A DNA stretch of 64,000 nucleotides, from assembly GCF_003762835.1 (NCBI RefSeq), contig NZ_RJWA01000003.1:682001-746000 (forward strand). Reading direction: 5' to 3'. Below are positions 52,103 through 61,339 of this stretch, one piece after another. Each line of letters opens with the position of its first letter. The stretch's first letter is position 1. The notes under the pieces were generated by a model that did not search any database, was not told the DNA's origin, and saw only the letters and a program-made list of their open reading frames with translations. This stretch comes from Micromonospora sp. HM5-17 (lineage in GTDB: Bacteria > Actinomycetota > Actinomycetes > Mycobacteriales > Micromonosporaceae). The position numbers were made by a program, and so were the translations under genes.

Positions 52103-54426
52103 CGGCCACCGTCGGGCCGTCCGTGCCGCGGTCCGGGCCGGACTCCGGCGGGGCCGACCTGCTGCATCCGGTGCTGCTGCATCACATCGTCAACACGCTC
52201 GGCTGGTCGCGGCTGCGCGAGCTCCAGGAGGTCGCCGTCGAACCCCTGCTCGCCGGCCACGACGCGGTGCTGCTCGCCGCCACCGCCAGCGGCAAGACCG
52301 AGGCCGCGGTCTTCCCGCTGCTGTCCCGGATGGCGACCGAGCGGTGGAGCGGCCTCACCGTGCTGTACGTCTGTCCGCTCAAGGCGCTGCTGAACAATCT
52401 CGAACCCCGGCTGTCGCGCTACACCGACTGGCTCGGCCGCCGGACCGCGGTGTGGCACGGCGACGTCACCGCCCCGGCCCGCCGGGCGATCCTGCGCGAC
52501 CGACCGGACCTCCTGCTGACCACCCCGGAGTCGATCGAGGCGATGCTGGTCAGCGTCAACGTGGACCACGCCCGGTTCTTCGCCGACCTGCGGGCGGTCG
52601 TCGTCGACGAGGTACACGCCTTCGCCGGTGACGACCGCGGCTGGCACCTGCTGGCCGTCCTCGAACGGCTCAGCCACCTGATCGGGCGCCCGGTGCAGCG
52701 GGTCGGGCTCTCCGCGACCGTGGGCAATCCGGACGACCTGCTCACCTGGTTGCAGGGCTCGGGGTCGGGCCGGCGACCCGGACGGGTCGTCGCGCCCCAC
52801 CTCCACCGGGCCTCGCCGGCGGCGTCGCCGGATCGCGTCGACTCAGGCGGCGAGGCGGCCTTCCCGGTGCCGGCCGCTGCCCCGCCGGCTGATGCCGACG
52901 CCTCGCGGACTGCTGCTGCCGCCGCGCTGGCTGACGCCACCGCCCTGGCCGCTGCTGTCGCTCCGCCGGCTGCTGCCGCCGCGGCTGACGCCCTCGCCCC
53001 GCCGCCCGGGGACATCGAACTCGACTACGTGGGCTCCCTGCCGAACGCCGCGACGGTGATCGCGGCCCTGCACCGGGGTGAGAAACGGCTGGTCTTCTGC
53101 GAGTCCCGGCGGGAGGTGGAGGAACTCGGGCAGCTCCTGCGGCTCAAGGGGGTCACCACCTTCCTGTCGCACGCCTCCCTCGCCCCCGACGAGCGGCGGC
53201 GCTCCGAGCAGGCGTTCGCCGAGGCGCGCGACTGCGTCATCGTCTCCACCAGCACCCTGGAGCTTGGGATCGACGTCGGTGACCTCGACCGTGTGATCCA
53301 GATCGGCGCGCCGCGGACCGTCGCGTCGTTCCTGCAACGACTCGGCCGAACCGGACGCCGACCCGGCGCCACCCGCAACTGCCTGTTCCTCACCACCGAC
53401 CAGCCGACCCTGCTACGGGCCGCCGGACTGTTGCTGCTCTGGGGGCGGGGCTGGGTCGAACCCGTCGTCGCCCCGCCCGAGCCGCGCCACATCGTGGCCC
53501 AGCAGATTCTGGCGCTCTGCCTGCAGGAACGTCAGGTCGCAGACCAGCTCTGGGCGGACTGGTGGAACGGCCTGCGGCCGTTCACCAGGGACGCCGAGGT
53601 GATCGTGCGCTACCTTGTCGACCAGGGCTTTCTCCAGCGCGACGGCAATCTGTTGTTCATCGGCCCCGAGGCGGAGCTGCGGTTCGGACACCGGAACTTC
53701 ATGGCCATGACCGCGGTCTTCACCGCGTCGCCCGAGTTCACGGTGCTCTCCGGGCGTACCGAACTCGGCCGGATCGACCCGAGCCTGCTGACCGAACAGG
53801 TGCAGGGCCCGCGCCGGCTGCTGCTCGGCGGGCGGAGCTGGCAGGTCACCTACGTCGACTGGAAGCGCCGTCGATGCTTTGTCGAACCGGTCGACAGCGG
53901 CGGGAAGGCCCGCTGGCTGACCTCGGGCGTGACGGGGGTGTCGTATGAACTGACCCGGGCGATGCGCGAGGTGGTGCTCGGCGCACAACCGCCGGTGGCG
54001 CTCACCCGGCGTGCCGTCGGCCAGCTCGCGGAGGTCCGCGAGCGGTACCTGTCGGTCGTGCATCCGGGCGGCAGTGTGGTCAACCGGCTCGCCTCCGGCG
54101 ACGTGTGGTGGTGGACGTGGGCGGGCTACCGCGCCAACGCGACCCTGGCCAGCACTCTGACCGGCCTCGTTGACCCGATGCAGGAACACGGCGACCTCCG
54201 CCTGCGGCTACGCCGAGATCTGACTCCCGCGGAGTGGCGCGACGGGATCGCTGACGGAGCCGATGTGCTGTGCCTGCCGGATGTGGACGAGGACGCGCTC
54301 TCCGGGCTCAAGTTCACCGCCGCTCTACCACAACGACTCGCCCGTGCCACCCTGGCTGCCCGATTGGCCGACCTACCCGCCGCGATCCAGGTCCTCCGCG
54401 AGCCGACCCGATTCGTCGTCGACTGA
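52099..54426 (+). CDS. brxHI: BREX Lhr-like helicase BrxHI
   Basis: A 775-residue superfamily 2 helicase. Motif I AATASGKTEA is at residues 60-69, motif II DEVH at D170-H173, and LSATVGNPDDL is motif III. HASLAPDERR, STLELGIDVGDLD and QRLGRTGRRPG mark the second RecA-like domain, followed by a winged-helix region and a C-terminal domain as in Lhr. Between the two RecA domains (about residues 245-305; DNA 52832-53010) lies an Ala/Pro-rich, repeat-like linker not expected in the family. It is the last gene of the BREX operon, with a 4-base overlap upstream. Confidence 0.9.
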   Translation: MTATVGPSVPRSGPDSGGADLLHPVLLHHIVNTLGWSRLRELQEVAVEPLLAGHDAVLLAATASGKTEAAVFPLLSRMATERWSGLTVLYVCPLKALLNNLEPRLSRYTDWLGRRTAVWHGDVTAPARRAILRDRPDLLLTTPESIEAMLVSVNVDHARFFADLRAVVVDEVHAFAGDDRGWHLLAVLERLSHLIGRPVQRVGLSATVGNPDDLLTWLQGSGSGRRPGRVVAPHLHRASPAASPDRVDSGGEAAFPVPAAAPPADADASRTAAAAALADATALAAAVAPPAAAAAADALAPPPGDIELDYVGSLPNAATVIAALHRGEKRLVFCESRREVEELGQLLRLKGVTTFLSHASLAPDERRRSEQAFAEARDCVIVSTSTLELGIDVGDLDRVIQIGAPRTVASFLQRLGRTGRRPGATRNCLFLTTDQPTLLRAAGLLLLWGRGWVEPVVAPPEPRHIVAQQILALCLQERQVADQLWADWWNGLRPFTRDAEVIVRYLVDQGFLQRDGNLLFIGPEAELRFGHRNFMAMTAVFTASPEFTVLSGRTELGRIDPSLLTEQVQGPRRLLLGGRSWQVTYVDWKRRRCFVEPVDSGGKARWLTSGVTGVSYELTRAMREVVLGAQPPVALTRRAVGQLAEVRERYLSVVHPGGSVVNRLASGDVWWWTWAGYRANATLASTLTGLVDPMQEHGDLRLRLRRDLTPAEWRDGIADGADVLCLPDVDEDALSGLKFTAALPQRLARATLAARLADLPAAIQVLREPTRFVVD

Positions 54427-54689
54427 GCCGACATGGTGGTCGCTGGGGAGGCAGCACGGTGTGGTCCGCGGGTGGGGAGGCGGACGAGCGGAAGCTCACC
54501 TCGCCAATGCCCTGCGGCGACATGATCGAGACCGAGCAACGGCGAGCTGTCGAGCGGCCAGCGACGCCGCTGTTGGCGGGAGCTTCTCGTCGCCACGTCC
54601 ACCTGACCGCCACGTCGATCCGACCTGCCCATGCGGCGGGCATGTGACCGGCGGGCCAGACCGGAGGACACCCCGGTCGCCGGGATGCC

Positions 54690-55103
54690 TCAACTCGGGT
54701 TGACGAGGCTCATGCCCTTCTCGACCACGACGCCGGTGCCGGCGGCCTGCCTGCCCGGCGTGAACGTGAGCTCGGGGATGACCACGGCCTTCGTCACCGT
54801 GCCTCCCTTGGTGAAGACGGCCAGGGCACCGGACACCATCAGCCGGCTGCCGGGTTTGAGGACGGTGGCGCCCACGTCGCGGTTGACCTCGTCGGCGGGC
54901 GCGCCCTCGTAGTAGCAGTAGACGGCGTCCCAGTCGAACGAGGTCAACGTCCGCAGGGGCGCGGAGCCACCGCTCTCGCGGAGCTCGGCGAGCTTGGCGT
55001 CGAGGTCCTTGTCGGACTGCGGGGTCATGGTCTGGCTCTCCTTGTCGCAGGCCGCCAGGACGGGCAGGAACAGCGCCGCCGCCAGCATGGTCCTTCTGCG
55101 CAT
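54690..55103 (-). CDS. Lipoprotein downstream of a DUF6973 protein
   Basis: A 137-residue protein with a lipoprotein signal peptide: MRRRTMLAAALFLPVLAAC, with the lipobox Cys at residue 19. The mature part is small, mixed alpha/beta, with TSFDWDAVYCYYEGAPADEV and a Gly-rich end. GTG 55106 is an alternative start overlapping the upstream stop codon. It is coupled to the DUF6973 gene, so it may be an immunity or accessory protein at the outer face of the membrane. That is inference from position. The 263 bases to brxHI hold no gene. Confidence 0.75.
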   Translation of the reverse strand: MRRRTMLAAALFLPVLAACDKESQTMTPQSDKDLDAKLAELRESGGSAPLRTLTSFDWDAVYCYYEGAPADEVNRDVGATVLKPGSRLMVSGALAVFTKGGTVTKAVVIPELTFTPGRQAAGTGVVVEKGMSLVNPS

Positions 55104-56368
55104 CACGATCCGGTCTTCTTGGGTTGCGGATGGCCGGGCAGCGTCCGGTTCTCCGGCTCGCCGGTGTCCTCGGGCCTCACCTGGTCGCTGTAGTCGAGCT
55201 GGCCGTCGCCGCCGATGACCACCGTACGTCCCTGTCGAACGGCCTCCTGGATCTTGTCGGCCAGTTCCTTGGGCGAGGCGTCCGGGTTCGCCACCGCGAT
55301 CGAACGCCCGACCTCGTTGTTGTACAGGTCCATGGCCTCGCGGGCGGCCTGGTTACCCGGGATGGACTCGTGCGCGTACGTGAAGCGCTTCGTCCAGTCC
55401 TCGCCGAACTCCTGGGTCAGGCGCGCGTTCCAGTAGGCGTGACGGAAGGCGTCGTTGTGGTCGTCGTTCTGGTCCGGGGTGGCGAAGCGCTGGTCCGCGA
55501 CCTCGAACGCCTCGTCGTGGATCTCCTGGAACTTCTTCAGCCCCAGCACGCCGTACTTGTCCTGCAGCTCCCGCAGGAGGGCGGCCTCGGAGGCCGTGAG
55601 TTCCCGTTGCTCCACGAACCAGCTCAGCGGCGCGCCCGGGAACAACTCCTTCCTGGGGTCGTCGGCGACCTGGTACTCACCCATGATGATCGCCCCGGGC
55701 CGCCGGGCGTTCGGGTCCTTGGCCGCCTGGTAGACCTCCTCCTGCAGGCCGGGCACGCCGGCGATGATGGCCTGGGCGTTGCTGCTGTTGGCGAGGAAGT
55801 CGGGCAGGTTGGCGCGGGCCGACTCCAGGGTGCGCACGGTCAGGCTGCGGGCCTCGGACTCGGTCCGCTTCGCCCGCTCGTAGTAGTCGCTCGCCTGGTC
55901 GAACAGCCGGTCGGCCTGGGCGCGGATCTTGTCGACCTCGTCACCCTGGCCGAGTTCGCCGATCCAGTCGAAGAACCCCTGCGTACCGCGCAGGTCGTTC
56001 CACTTCTTCATCGGCTCGTCGCCGGGATCCTCGATCTGCCGGATCAGGTTGCCGAGCGCCGTCTCCACGCGCACACCCTCGGCGACGAGGCGCTTGGCCT
56101 GGTTCTGCGCCGGCACGTAGTCATCGAGCGCCCCGCCGGCCTTTTCGTAGCCGTCCCGGAGCGCCTCCAGGAGCAGGCGGGCCTCCTTGAGCCGACGGTC
56201 GAACAGCTCCTTGCCCTCACCGGACCACTCGGTCTTGCCACTGACCTGTTCCAGGGTGGGTAGGGCGGAGTCGATCAGACGTACCACCCTCTTGAAGTCC
56301 TCGGCAGCGGCATCGACCAGCTGCGGCTTCATCTGCTCGATGTACCTGACGTCGCTTCGGTAGGCCAT
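55103..56368 (-). CDS. WXG/LXG-type protein with C-terminal DUF6973 domain
   Basis: A 421-residue protein. The N-terminal 180 residues are long helices, including a WSGEGKELFDRRL turn (about 48) like WXG proteins. The C-terminal region carries DUF6973: HNDAFRHAYWNARLTQEFG, then YAHES and MDLYNNEVGR. This layout is typical of polymorphic toxins exported by ESX/type VII systems, with the variable enzyme at the C-terminus. The activity of DUF6973 is not known to me, and the conserved His, Asp and Asn residues suggest an enzyme. It starts 4 bases after the WXG100-like gene ends and is followed by a lipoprotein. Confidence 0.8.
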   Translation of the reverse strand: MAYRSDVRYIEQMKPQLVDAAAEDFKRVVRLIDSALPTLEQVSGKTEWSGEGKELFDRRLKEARLLLEALRDGYEKAGGALDDYVPAQNQAKRLVAEGVRVETALGNLIRQIEDPGDEPMKKWNDLRGTQGFFDWIGELGQGDEVDKIRAQADRLFDQASDYYERAKRTESEARSLTVRTLESARANLPDFLANSSNAQAIIAGVPGLQEEVYQAAKDPNARRPGAIIMGEYQVADDPRKELFPGAPLSWFVEQRELTASEAALLRELQDKYGVLGLKKFQEIHDEAFEVADQRFATPDQNDDHNDAFRHAYWNARLTQEFGEDWTKRFTYAHESIPGNQAAREAMDLYNNEVGRSIAVANPDASPKELADKIQEAVRQGRTVVIGGDGQLDYSDQVRPEDTGEPENRTLPGHPQPKKTGS

Positions 56369-56372
56369 GGCG

Positions 56373-56687
56373 TCACGCGGGGCGGTAGGTGGAGTTGGTG
56401 AGGAAGGAGTCCAGCTTCTGCTGGGCCGCCGTGTCGACCCGTACGTAGCGGTCCGCCGCCACCTTCAGCTTGGTCGACAGCGCCGTCAGCAGTGCCACCA
56501 CGTCCTGGTACTGGTCCTGCGCGAATCCGGCGAAGGCCTTCGTCTTGCTGGCCACCTCCTCGTGCGCGGCAGGTGCCGCAACCCGGCTCGCGAGACTGGG
56601 CTCCGGCCGCCCGGCCTGGAGCAGACCAGCCAGTTCCAGCAGGGTGTTCGCACTCCCGTCCAGCGACTTGGGCTTCACATTGGTCAC
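56373..56687 (-). CDS. WXG100-like helical protein
   Basis: A 104-residue all-helical protein, the size of ESX/WXG100 partners. It has two long amphipathic helices (LDGSANTLLELAGLL and FAGFAQDQYQDVVALLTALSTKL, shortened) but no clear WxG turn. The GTG at 56687 has a GGGGGTGA site. It is the first gene of the three-gene cassette with the DUF6973 protein and lipoprotein, and probably pairs with the large protein for export. Confidence 0.75.
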   Translation of the reverse strand: MTNVKPKSLDGSANTLLELAGLLQAGRPEPSLASRVAAPAAHEEVASKTKAFAGFAQDQYQDVVALLTALSTKLKVAADRYVRVDTAAQQKLDSFLTNSTYRPA

Positions 56688-56847
56688 GGCATGTCACCCC
56701 CGTTATCGGCGACTGACCGAGATCCAGAGTAATGGGCTGCGACAACGGTGACGTCCGCCGTGGCGACGACGTGTCCACGGCAACCCGCCCCGAGCCCGGT
56801 GGCGGGCGTGTCTGAGGTGTGCGCGGAGGCCTGCGATCCTGATTGGC

Positions 56848-58158
56848 GTGTGGGGACGGCGAGGCGGGAACCCGGCGGAGCGACGGGTACGCGAGGCGTT
56901 CAGGCAGGGAGTCGAGGTCGACCTCGGCGGCCTGGCACATCCGGTGCGGGCGGAGGTGGTGGCGGATCTGCTCGCCGGCGCGGGGAGTCCACCCCGGGCG
57001 GCGTTGCGGCTCCGGTCGGCCCGGATCGTCGGGCGGCTCGACCTGCGCAACGTCGAGATCACGGTGCCGGTGTCGTTCGCCGGGTGCGTCTTCGCGGAGG
57101 TACCCGACCTGGCCGAGGCGCGGGCGGTGAACGCCTCGTTCACCGGATGCACCCTGCCGGGGCTGTCCGCGCGGCTGCTCGACGTCCGCGGCGACCTGAG
57201 CCTGGCCGGCAGCACGGTGACCGGTTCGATCGATCTGTGTGACGCCCGGATCGGCGGCAACCTCGACCTCGACGGCGCAACGCTGCGCCGGCCCGGCGGT
57301 GTGGCGCTCGGCGCCGACCGGCTGTCGGTGACCGGCAATCTCACCGCCCGGTACGGCTTCACCGCCGAGGGCGAACTGCTCCTCGTCCACTCCCGGATCG
57401 GCAGCCAGCTCAACCTCACCGGTGCCGAACTCCGCAATCCGGGCGGGTTCGCCCTGCACCTCGGCGGTGCGCGGGTGGGGAGTCTCTGGCTGACCTTCGC
57501 CACCCGGCCGGTCGGCCGGGTCCGGCTCTCCAGCCTTCAGGCCGAGTCGATCTTCGACGACCCGGCGTCGTGGCCGGTGGAGCTTGACCTGATCGGCTGC
57601 ACGTACACGATGCTGATCGCCCGGAAACCCTCCGGGCCGAACACCCCGCTGCCGCTGGTGCCGGTCACCGTCCGACAGCGGCTGGACTGGCTGCGCCGCA
57701 GCCCCGAGGGGTACGTCCCGCAGCCGTACGAGCAGCTCGCCGAGGTGTACCGGCGGAGCGGGCAGGAGGTGGAGGCCCGCCGGGTGCTGCTGGAGCGGCA
57801 GCGTCGACGGCGGGCGACCCTCCGGCTGCCCGGACGGCTCTTCGGTTACCTGGTCGACGCCCTGGTCGGATACGGCTACCGCACCTGGCTGGCCGGGTTC
57901 TGGCTGCTCGGGTTCTGGGTGCTCGGCACGGTCAGCTTCACGCTCGACCCGTCCACGCCTCGGAATCCGGCCGAGGCGCCGACCCCGAACCCGGCGCTCC
58001 AGGCGCTCGACCTGCTGCTGCCGATCGTGAACCTCGGCCACGACAACGCCTGGAACCCCGCCGGCGCCACCGAGTACGTCGCCGCGCTGCTGATCCTGGC
58101 CGGCTGGGTCCTCACCACCGCCGTGGTGGCCGGGCTGACCCGTACCCTCAGTCGGTGA
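56848..58158 (+). CDS. Pentapeptide-like beta-helix protein with C-terminal membrane segments
   Basis: A 436-residue protein. Residues about 50-270 are repeats of the type LRSARIVGRLDLRN and DARIGGNLDLDGA, expected to form a right-handed beta-helix. A helical linker (YEQLAEVYRRSGQEVEARRVLLERQ) follows, then membrane segments near 338-362 and 408-430. Streptomyces relatives are often labelled membrane-associated oxidoreductase, but no cofactor site is visible. GTG 56848 lies at the start of the basic N-terminus. It stands alone and ends before a strong terminator. Confidence 0.72.
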   Translation: MWGRRGGNPAERRVREAFRQGVEVDLGGLAHPVRAEVVADLLAGAGSPPRAALRLRSARIVGRLDLRNVEITVPVSFAGCVFAEVPDLAEARAVNASFTGCTLPGLSARLLDVRGDLSLAGSTVTGSIDLCDARIGGNLDLDGATLRRPGGVALGADRLSVTGNLTARYGFTAEGELLLVHSRIGSQLNLTGAELRNPGGFALHLGGARVGSLWLTFATRPVGRVRLSSLQAESIFDDPASWPVELDLIGCTYTMLIARKPSGPNTPLPLVPVTVRQRLDWLRRSPEGYVPQPYEQLAEVYRRSGQEVEARRVLLERQRRRRATLRLPGRLFGYLVDALVGYGYRTWLAGFWLLGFWVLGTVSFTLDPSTPRNPAEAPTPNPALQALDLLLPIVNLGHDNAWNPAGATEYVAALLILAGWVLTTAVVAGLTRTLSR

Positions 58159-58222
58159 GCCGGCCGGTGGGCGCCGGCCTGCCCGGTGACCCGACGACCG
58201 CGTGGCGTACGCCGCGACCTGG

Positions 58223-58284
58223 GCCGGCTGGGGTACGGCGTCGGTGGCTGGGGGCACCGGGCGCGTGGTCGTACCCCAGCCGGC
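58223..58284. terminator. Bidirectional terminator with 15-bp stem
   Basis: Arms GCCGGCTGGGGTACG (58223-58237) and CGTACCCCAGCCGGC (58270-58284) pair perfectly across a 32-base loop. It lies between two convergent genes, the beta-helix protein and the LysR regulator, where it can stop transcription from both sides. Confidence 0.75.
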
Positions 58285-58316
58285 ACCTCAGATGGCGTCC
58301 GCGACCCGGGCCGGCG

Positions 58317-59231
58317 TTACACCGCCTCGGTGCCCGGCTCCCGGTCGAGACCGAGCTCCTGCTCGACCGCTGCGACGAAGGTCGCGACGACGCGCCGCCG
58401 GACCCGGCCGCCCGGGGTCGCCAGCGACATCGACCAGCGCAGGTCGACGCCGCGCAGGCGCTGCGGGCGTAGCCCGGTGCCCTCCAGCGGGATGAACTCC
58501 GGCACCAGCGCCACTCCGAGCCCGGCCTGCACGTACGCCGGAATCGAGGTGACGTCGGCGATCTCCAGGGTGATCGATCGGCGTAGTGACGCCCGGGCGA
58601 ACGCCTCGTCCACGACCGCCCGGTTGCCGAAGCCGAGCGGCGAGTCGATCCACCGGTCGCCGGCCACCTCGGCGAGCGAGACCTCCGGGGCGTCGGCCAG
58701 CGGGTGCTCCGGCGGCAGAATGAGGCGCAGCGGGACCTCGGCCAGTAGGCGGACCGTTACCCCGGGCGGCGGTGGTCCGTTGACGGACACGAAAGCCACA
58801 TCAAGTTCACCTTCGGTGAGGGCACGGACGAGGCCCGCCGACCCGTCGGGAAAGGCCCGCATGCTGACCGTGACCCGTGGATGGCGGGACTGGAACCGGG
58901 CGAGCAGCCGGGGCAGGTCGACCAGCTGCATCGTCGTCATGGTGCCGACCGCCAGCGGTCCGCGGAGCCCGGCCTGGGTCTCCCGGACGGCCTGTCGCGC
59001 GGCGGCGGCTGCGGCGAGCGTGGCCCGGGCCTCGGGGAGGAGGGCGCGACCCGCGTCGGTCAGTACCGCCCGCCGGGCCGTCCGGGTGAACAGCGTGGCG
59101 TCGAGGTCCGCCTCCAGCGCCCGCAGGGTGCTGCTGACGCCCGACTGAACGAGGTGGAGCCGTTCGCCTGCGGCGGTGAGGGTCCCCTCCTCGGCGATCG
59201 CCAGGAACACCTCCAGGTGGCGTAGTTCCAC
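58317..59231 (-). CDS. LysR family transcriptional regulator
   Basis: A 304-residue LysR regulator. The winged helix is at residues 1-60 (VELRHLEVFLAIAEEGTLT, AAGERLHLVQSGVSSTLRAL). The effector-binding domain begins near 88 (GPLAVGTMTT) and includes PGVTVRLLAEVPLRLILPP and YVQAGLGVALVPEF. GTG 59231 with GGAAGAGGG upstream is preferred. ATG 59246 is the alternative. It is divergent from an MFS transporter, the usual arrangement in which a LysR protein controls the neighbour and itself. Confidence 0.88.
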   Translation of the reverse strand: MELRHLEVFLAIAEEGTLTAAGERLHLVQSGVSSTLRALEADLDATLFTRTARRAVLTDAGRALLPEARATLAAAAAARQAVRETQAGLRGPLAVGTMTTMQLVDLPRLLARFQSRHPRVTVSMRAFPDGSAGLVRALTEGELDVAFVSVNGPPPPGVTVRLLAEVPLRLILPPEHPLADAPEVSLAEVAGDRWIDSPLGFGNRAVVDEAFARASLRRSITLEIADVTSIPAYVQAGLGVALVPEFIPLEGTGLRPQRLRGVDLRWSMSLATPGGRVRRRVVATFVAAVEQELGLDREPGTEAV

Positions 59232-59242
59232 GTTGCCCTCTT

Positions 59243-59284
59243 CCATCTCGAACGGAGATGGAGGCTAGCACAAACTTTCGTTGT
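59243..59284. promoter_or_regulatory. Candidate LysR operator region
   Basis: Two inverted repeats lie in the 114-base divergent region. CCATCTC-N5-GAGATGG (59243-59261) overlaps the alternative LysR start. ACAA-N7-TTGT (59270-59284) contains a T-N11-A-like pattern typical of LysR boxes. Either could be the regulator site. Confidence 0.35.
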
Positions 59285-59345
59285 TCATGCTGGGTCGCCT
59301 CGAGCAATCTCGAGTCCACGAGGCAATCCCTGGCAAGGAGAGAAT

Positions 59346-60602
59346 GTGAAATCTCAGGTCATCGACGTCCGCCCGAGCGTGTCACCGGCACCCGACCCGC
59401 TCGCACCGTCGATCGCCCGGCACCGGGCCGGCTTCTGGATCGTCGCCTTCGCCTTCGCCGTCGCGATGGCGTTCTCCACCGCGCCGACCCCGCTCTGGAA
59501 CCTCTACCGGCAACGCGACCACTTCTCCACCACGATGGTGACCGTCGCCTTCGCCGCGTACGCCGTCGGTGTGGTGATCAGCCTCTTTCTGGTCGGGCAC
59601 GTCTCCGACTGGCTGGGCCGCCGGCGCATCCTGGTGCCGGCGATGCTGCTGGAGGTGGTCGCCGCGGTGATGTTCCTGTTCTGGCCCGACCTGCCCGGTC
59701 TGGTCCTCGCCCGGGTCATCACCGGGATCGGCATCGGCATGATCACCGCCACCGCCACCGCACACCTCGCGGAGCTGCACGCGGTGGCCCGCCCGAAGGC
59801 GCCGCCGCTGCGGGCAGGGCTCGTCGCCACCGCGGCCAACACCGGCGGTCTCGCCATCGGTCCGCTGGCCGCCGGCCTCGTCGTCCAGTACGTCGACAGC
59901 AAGCTGACCGTGCCGTACCTGCTCTTCCTGATCCTGCTCGTCGGGTCGGCCGTCGGGCTGGCGTTGGTGCCGGAGACCGTGCCGGCGGAGCGGGCGGAGA
60001 GCCAGCCGTACCGGCCGCAGCGGGTCGCCGTGCCGCCCACCGACCGGAGCCGCTACTTCGCCGTCGCCGCGGCCGCCTTCGGCCTCTTCGCGATCCTCGG
60101 CCTCTTCACCTCGCTCGCCCCGAGCTTCCTCGCCGCCATCGGGCAGACCGCCCCGGTGATGGCCGGGCTGGCGGCGTTCGGGGTCTTCGGCGCGGCGACC
60201 GTGGCGCAGCTTCTTCTCGGCCGGGTCGCCCCGGCCCGCCAACTCGCCATCGGGATCTCCGGCACCGCGCTCGGGGTCGTGGTGCTCGCGGCCGGAGTGC
60301 TCCTCACCTCGCCGGCCGGGTTCCTGGCCGGTGGGCTGATCGCCGGCGGCGGGGCCGGCGTGCTGTTCAAGGGCAGCCTCGGCACGGCGGCGATGCTCGC
60401 CCCGAGCCATGCCCGCGGCGAGGCCATCGCCGGGGTCTTCCTGACCGCGTACGTCGGTCTCGCGATTCCGGTGCTCGGTATCGGGTTTGCCAGCCGGCTC
60501 GGTGTGCCGCTGCACACGTCGCTGCTCGGTTTCTCCGCCCTGGTGTTGGCCGTGATGGCGGCGGTGGCGGCGACCCTGCGTCGCCACCCGGCGAGGGCCT
60601 GA
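59346..60602 (+). CDS. MFS transporter
   Basis: A 418-residue integral membrane protein with about 12 helices. The MFS motif A appears as GHVSDWLGRRRILVP after helix 2 (about residue 81). GIGIGMITATATAHLAELH follows, shown here by its position near residue 133. The GTG start has AAGGAG upstream. Divergence from a LysR regulator suggests induction by its substrate, which may be a toxic compound or a nutrient. The family alone does not decide this. Confidence 0.85.
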   Translation: MKSQVIDVRPSVSPAPDPLAPSIARHRAGFWIVAFAFAVAMAFSTAPTPLWNLYRQRDHFSTTMVTVAFAAYAVGVVISLFLVGHVSDWLGRRRILVPAMLLEVVAAVMFLFWPDLPGLVLARVITGIGIGMITATATAHLAELHAVARPKAPPLRAGLVATAANTGGLAIGPLAAGLVVQYVDSKLTVPYLLFLILLVGSAVGLALVPETVPAERAESQPYRPQRVAVPPTDRSRYFAVAAAAFGLFAILGLFTSLAPSFLAAIGQTAPVMAGLAAFGVFGAATVAQLLLGRVAPARQLAIGISGTALGVVVLAAGVLLTSPAGFLAGGLIAGGGAGVLFKGSLGTAAMLAPSHARGEAIAGVFLTAYVGLAIPVLGIGFASRLGVPLHTSLLGFSALVLAVMAAVAATLRRHPARA

Positions 60603-60626
60603 GCCGCGGCTGCCCGGACTCGACCG

Positions 60627-61304
60627 CTATCGGAGATCGTCGAGGATGTCTTCGGCGGCCGCGACGATGTTGGAGCGTTGAGCGCGCAGCAGTTCCAAAC
60701 GGCGTGCCAGATCGGGCTGTACGGGGGCCTTCAGCAGTATGGTTATGCTGACCTTGGCGTTCTCGGAGCGGGCTACGAGCCTTATTGCCATCTCCGCTAA
60801 ATGGATCGTGAGAAACGCCCCGTCGCCCAAGCCAGTCAGGTCCTCTGGCGGGGTGTGCCAGTCTGAGGCGCTGCGTGCGAGGTTGCGCGCATCCTGCCGA
60901 GCCAGGTCGAAAGCGTCAGCCGCCAACTCCTCGACGGTCGTCGAGGCGCTCATGCGATAGACCGTCACTGATGATATTAGGAGCGGCTCGAGAGTGCCGC
61001 TGCCCTTCCAATTGCAGGAGGCGATAAGGCGTCTCCGATTGTCCGAGTAGTCGTCGTTTGCTACGCCTGGACCGACAATTCCGGGTAGTCCAGGAAGTTT
61101 CTCGTCGATCGTCGGGCACTCGGCGTTCAGGCCTTGCCATCTGCTGCTGGGTGTGGGCGAGGGAGTGGAAATCCGATCCCGGTTGTCGACGCCCGGACGA
61201 TCTGTGGGAATCGGATCGGGAGAGTTGATCGTGCAGCCAGGAACGACCAGAATAGCTGCCGATAATGCGAGTACGCCGTGCTTGACGATCTGTCGAAGTG
61301 CCAC
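60627..61304 (-). CDS. Lipoprotein of the second WXG cassette
   Basis: A 225-residue protein. A hydrophobic signal segment ends in a lipobox (LVVPGC, Cys at residue 24), followed by a Pro/Ser/Thr-rich spacer and a globular domain with two further Cys residues (NAECPTIDEK and IASCNWKG). This resembles DUF3558-type actinomycete lipoproteins. GTG 61304 has GGAG upstream. It lies 35 bases after the 289-residue helical gene, in the same direction, so it is probably co-transcribed. Confidence 0.75.
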   Translation of the reverse strand: MALRQIVKHGVLALSAAILVVPGCTINSPDPIPTDRPGVDNRDRISTPSPTPSSRWQGLNAECPTIDEKLPGLPGIVGPGVANDDYSDNRRRLIASCNWKGSGTLEPLLISSVTVYRMSASTTVEELAADAFDLARQDARNLARSASDWHTPPEDLTGLGDGAFLTIHLAEMAIRLVARSENAKVSITILLKAPVQPDLARRLELLRAQRSNIVAAAEDILDDLR

Positions 61305-61339
61305 TTTGTCTGGCTCCGTTCGATCGGTGGAATCGAAAA

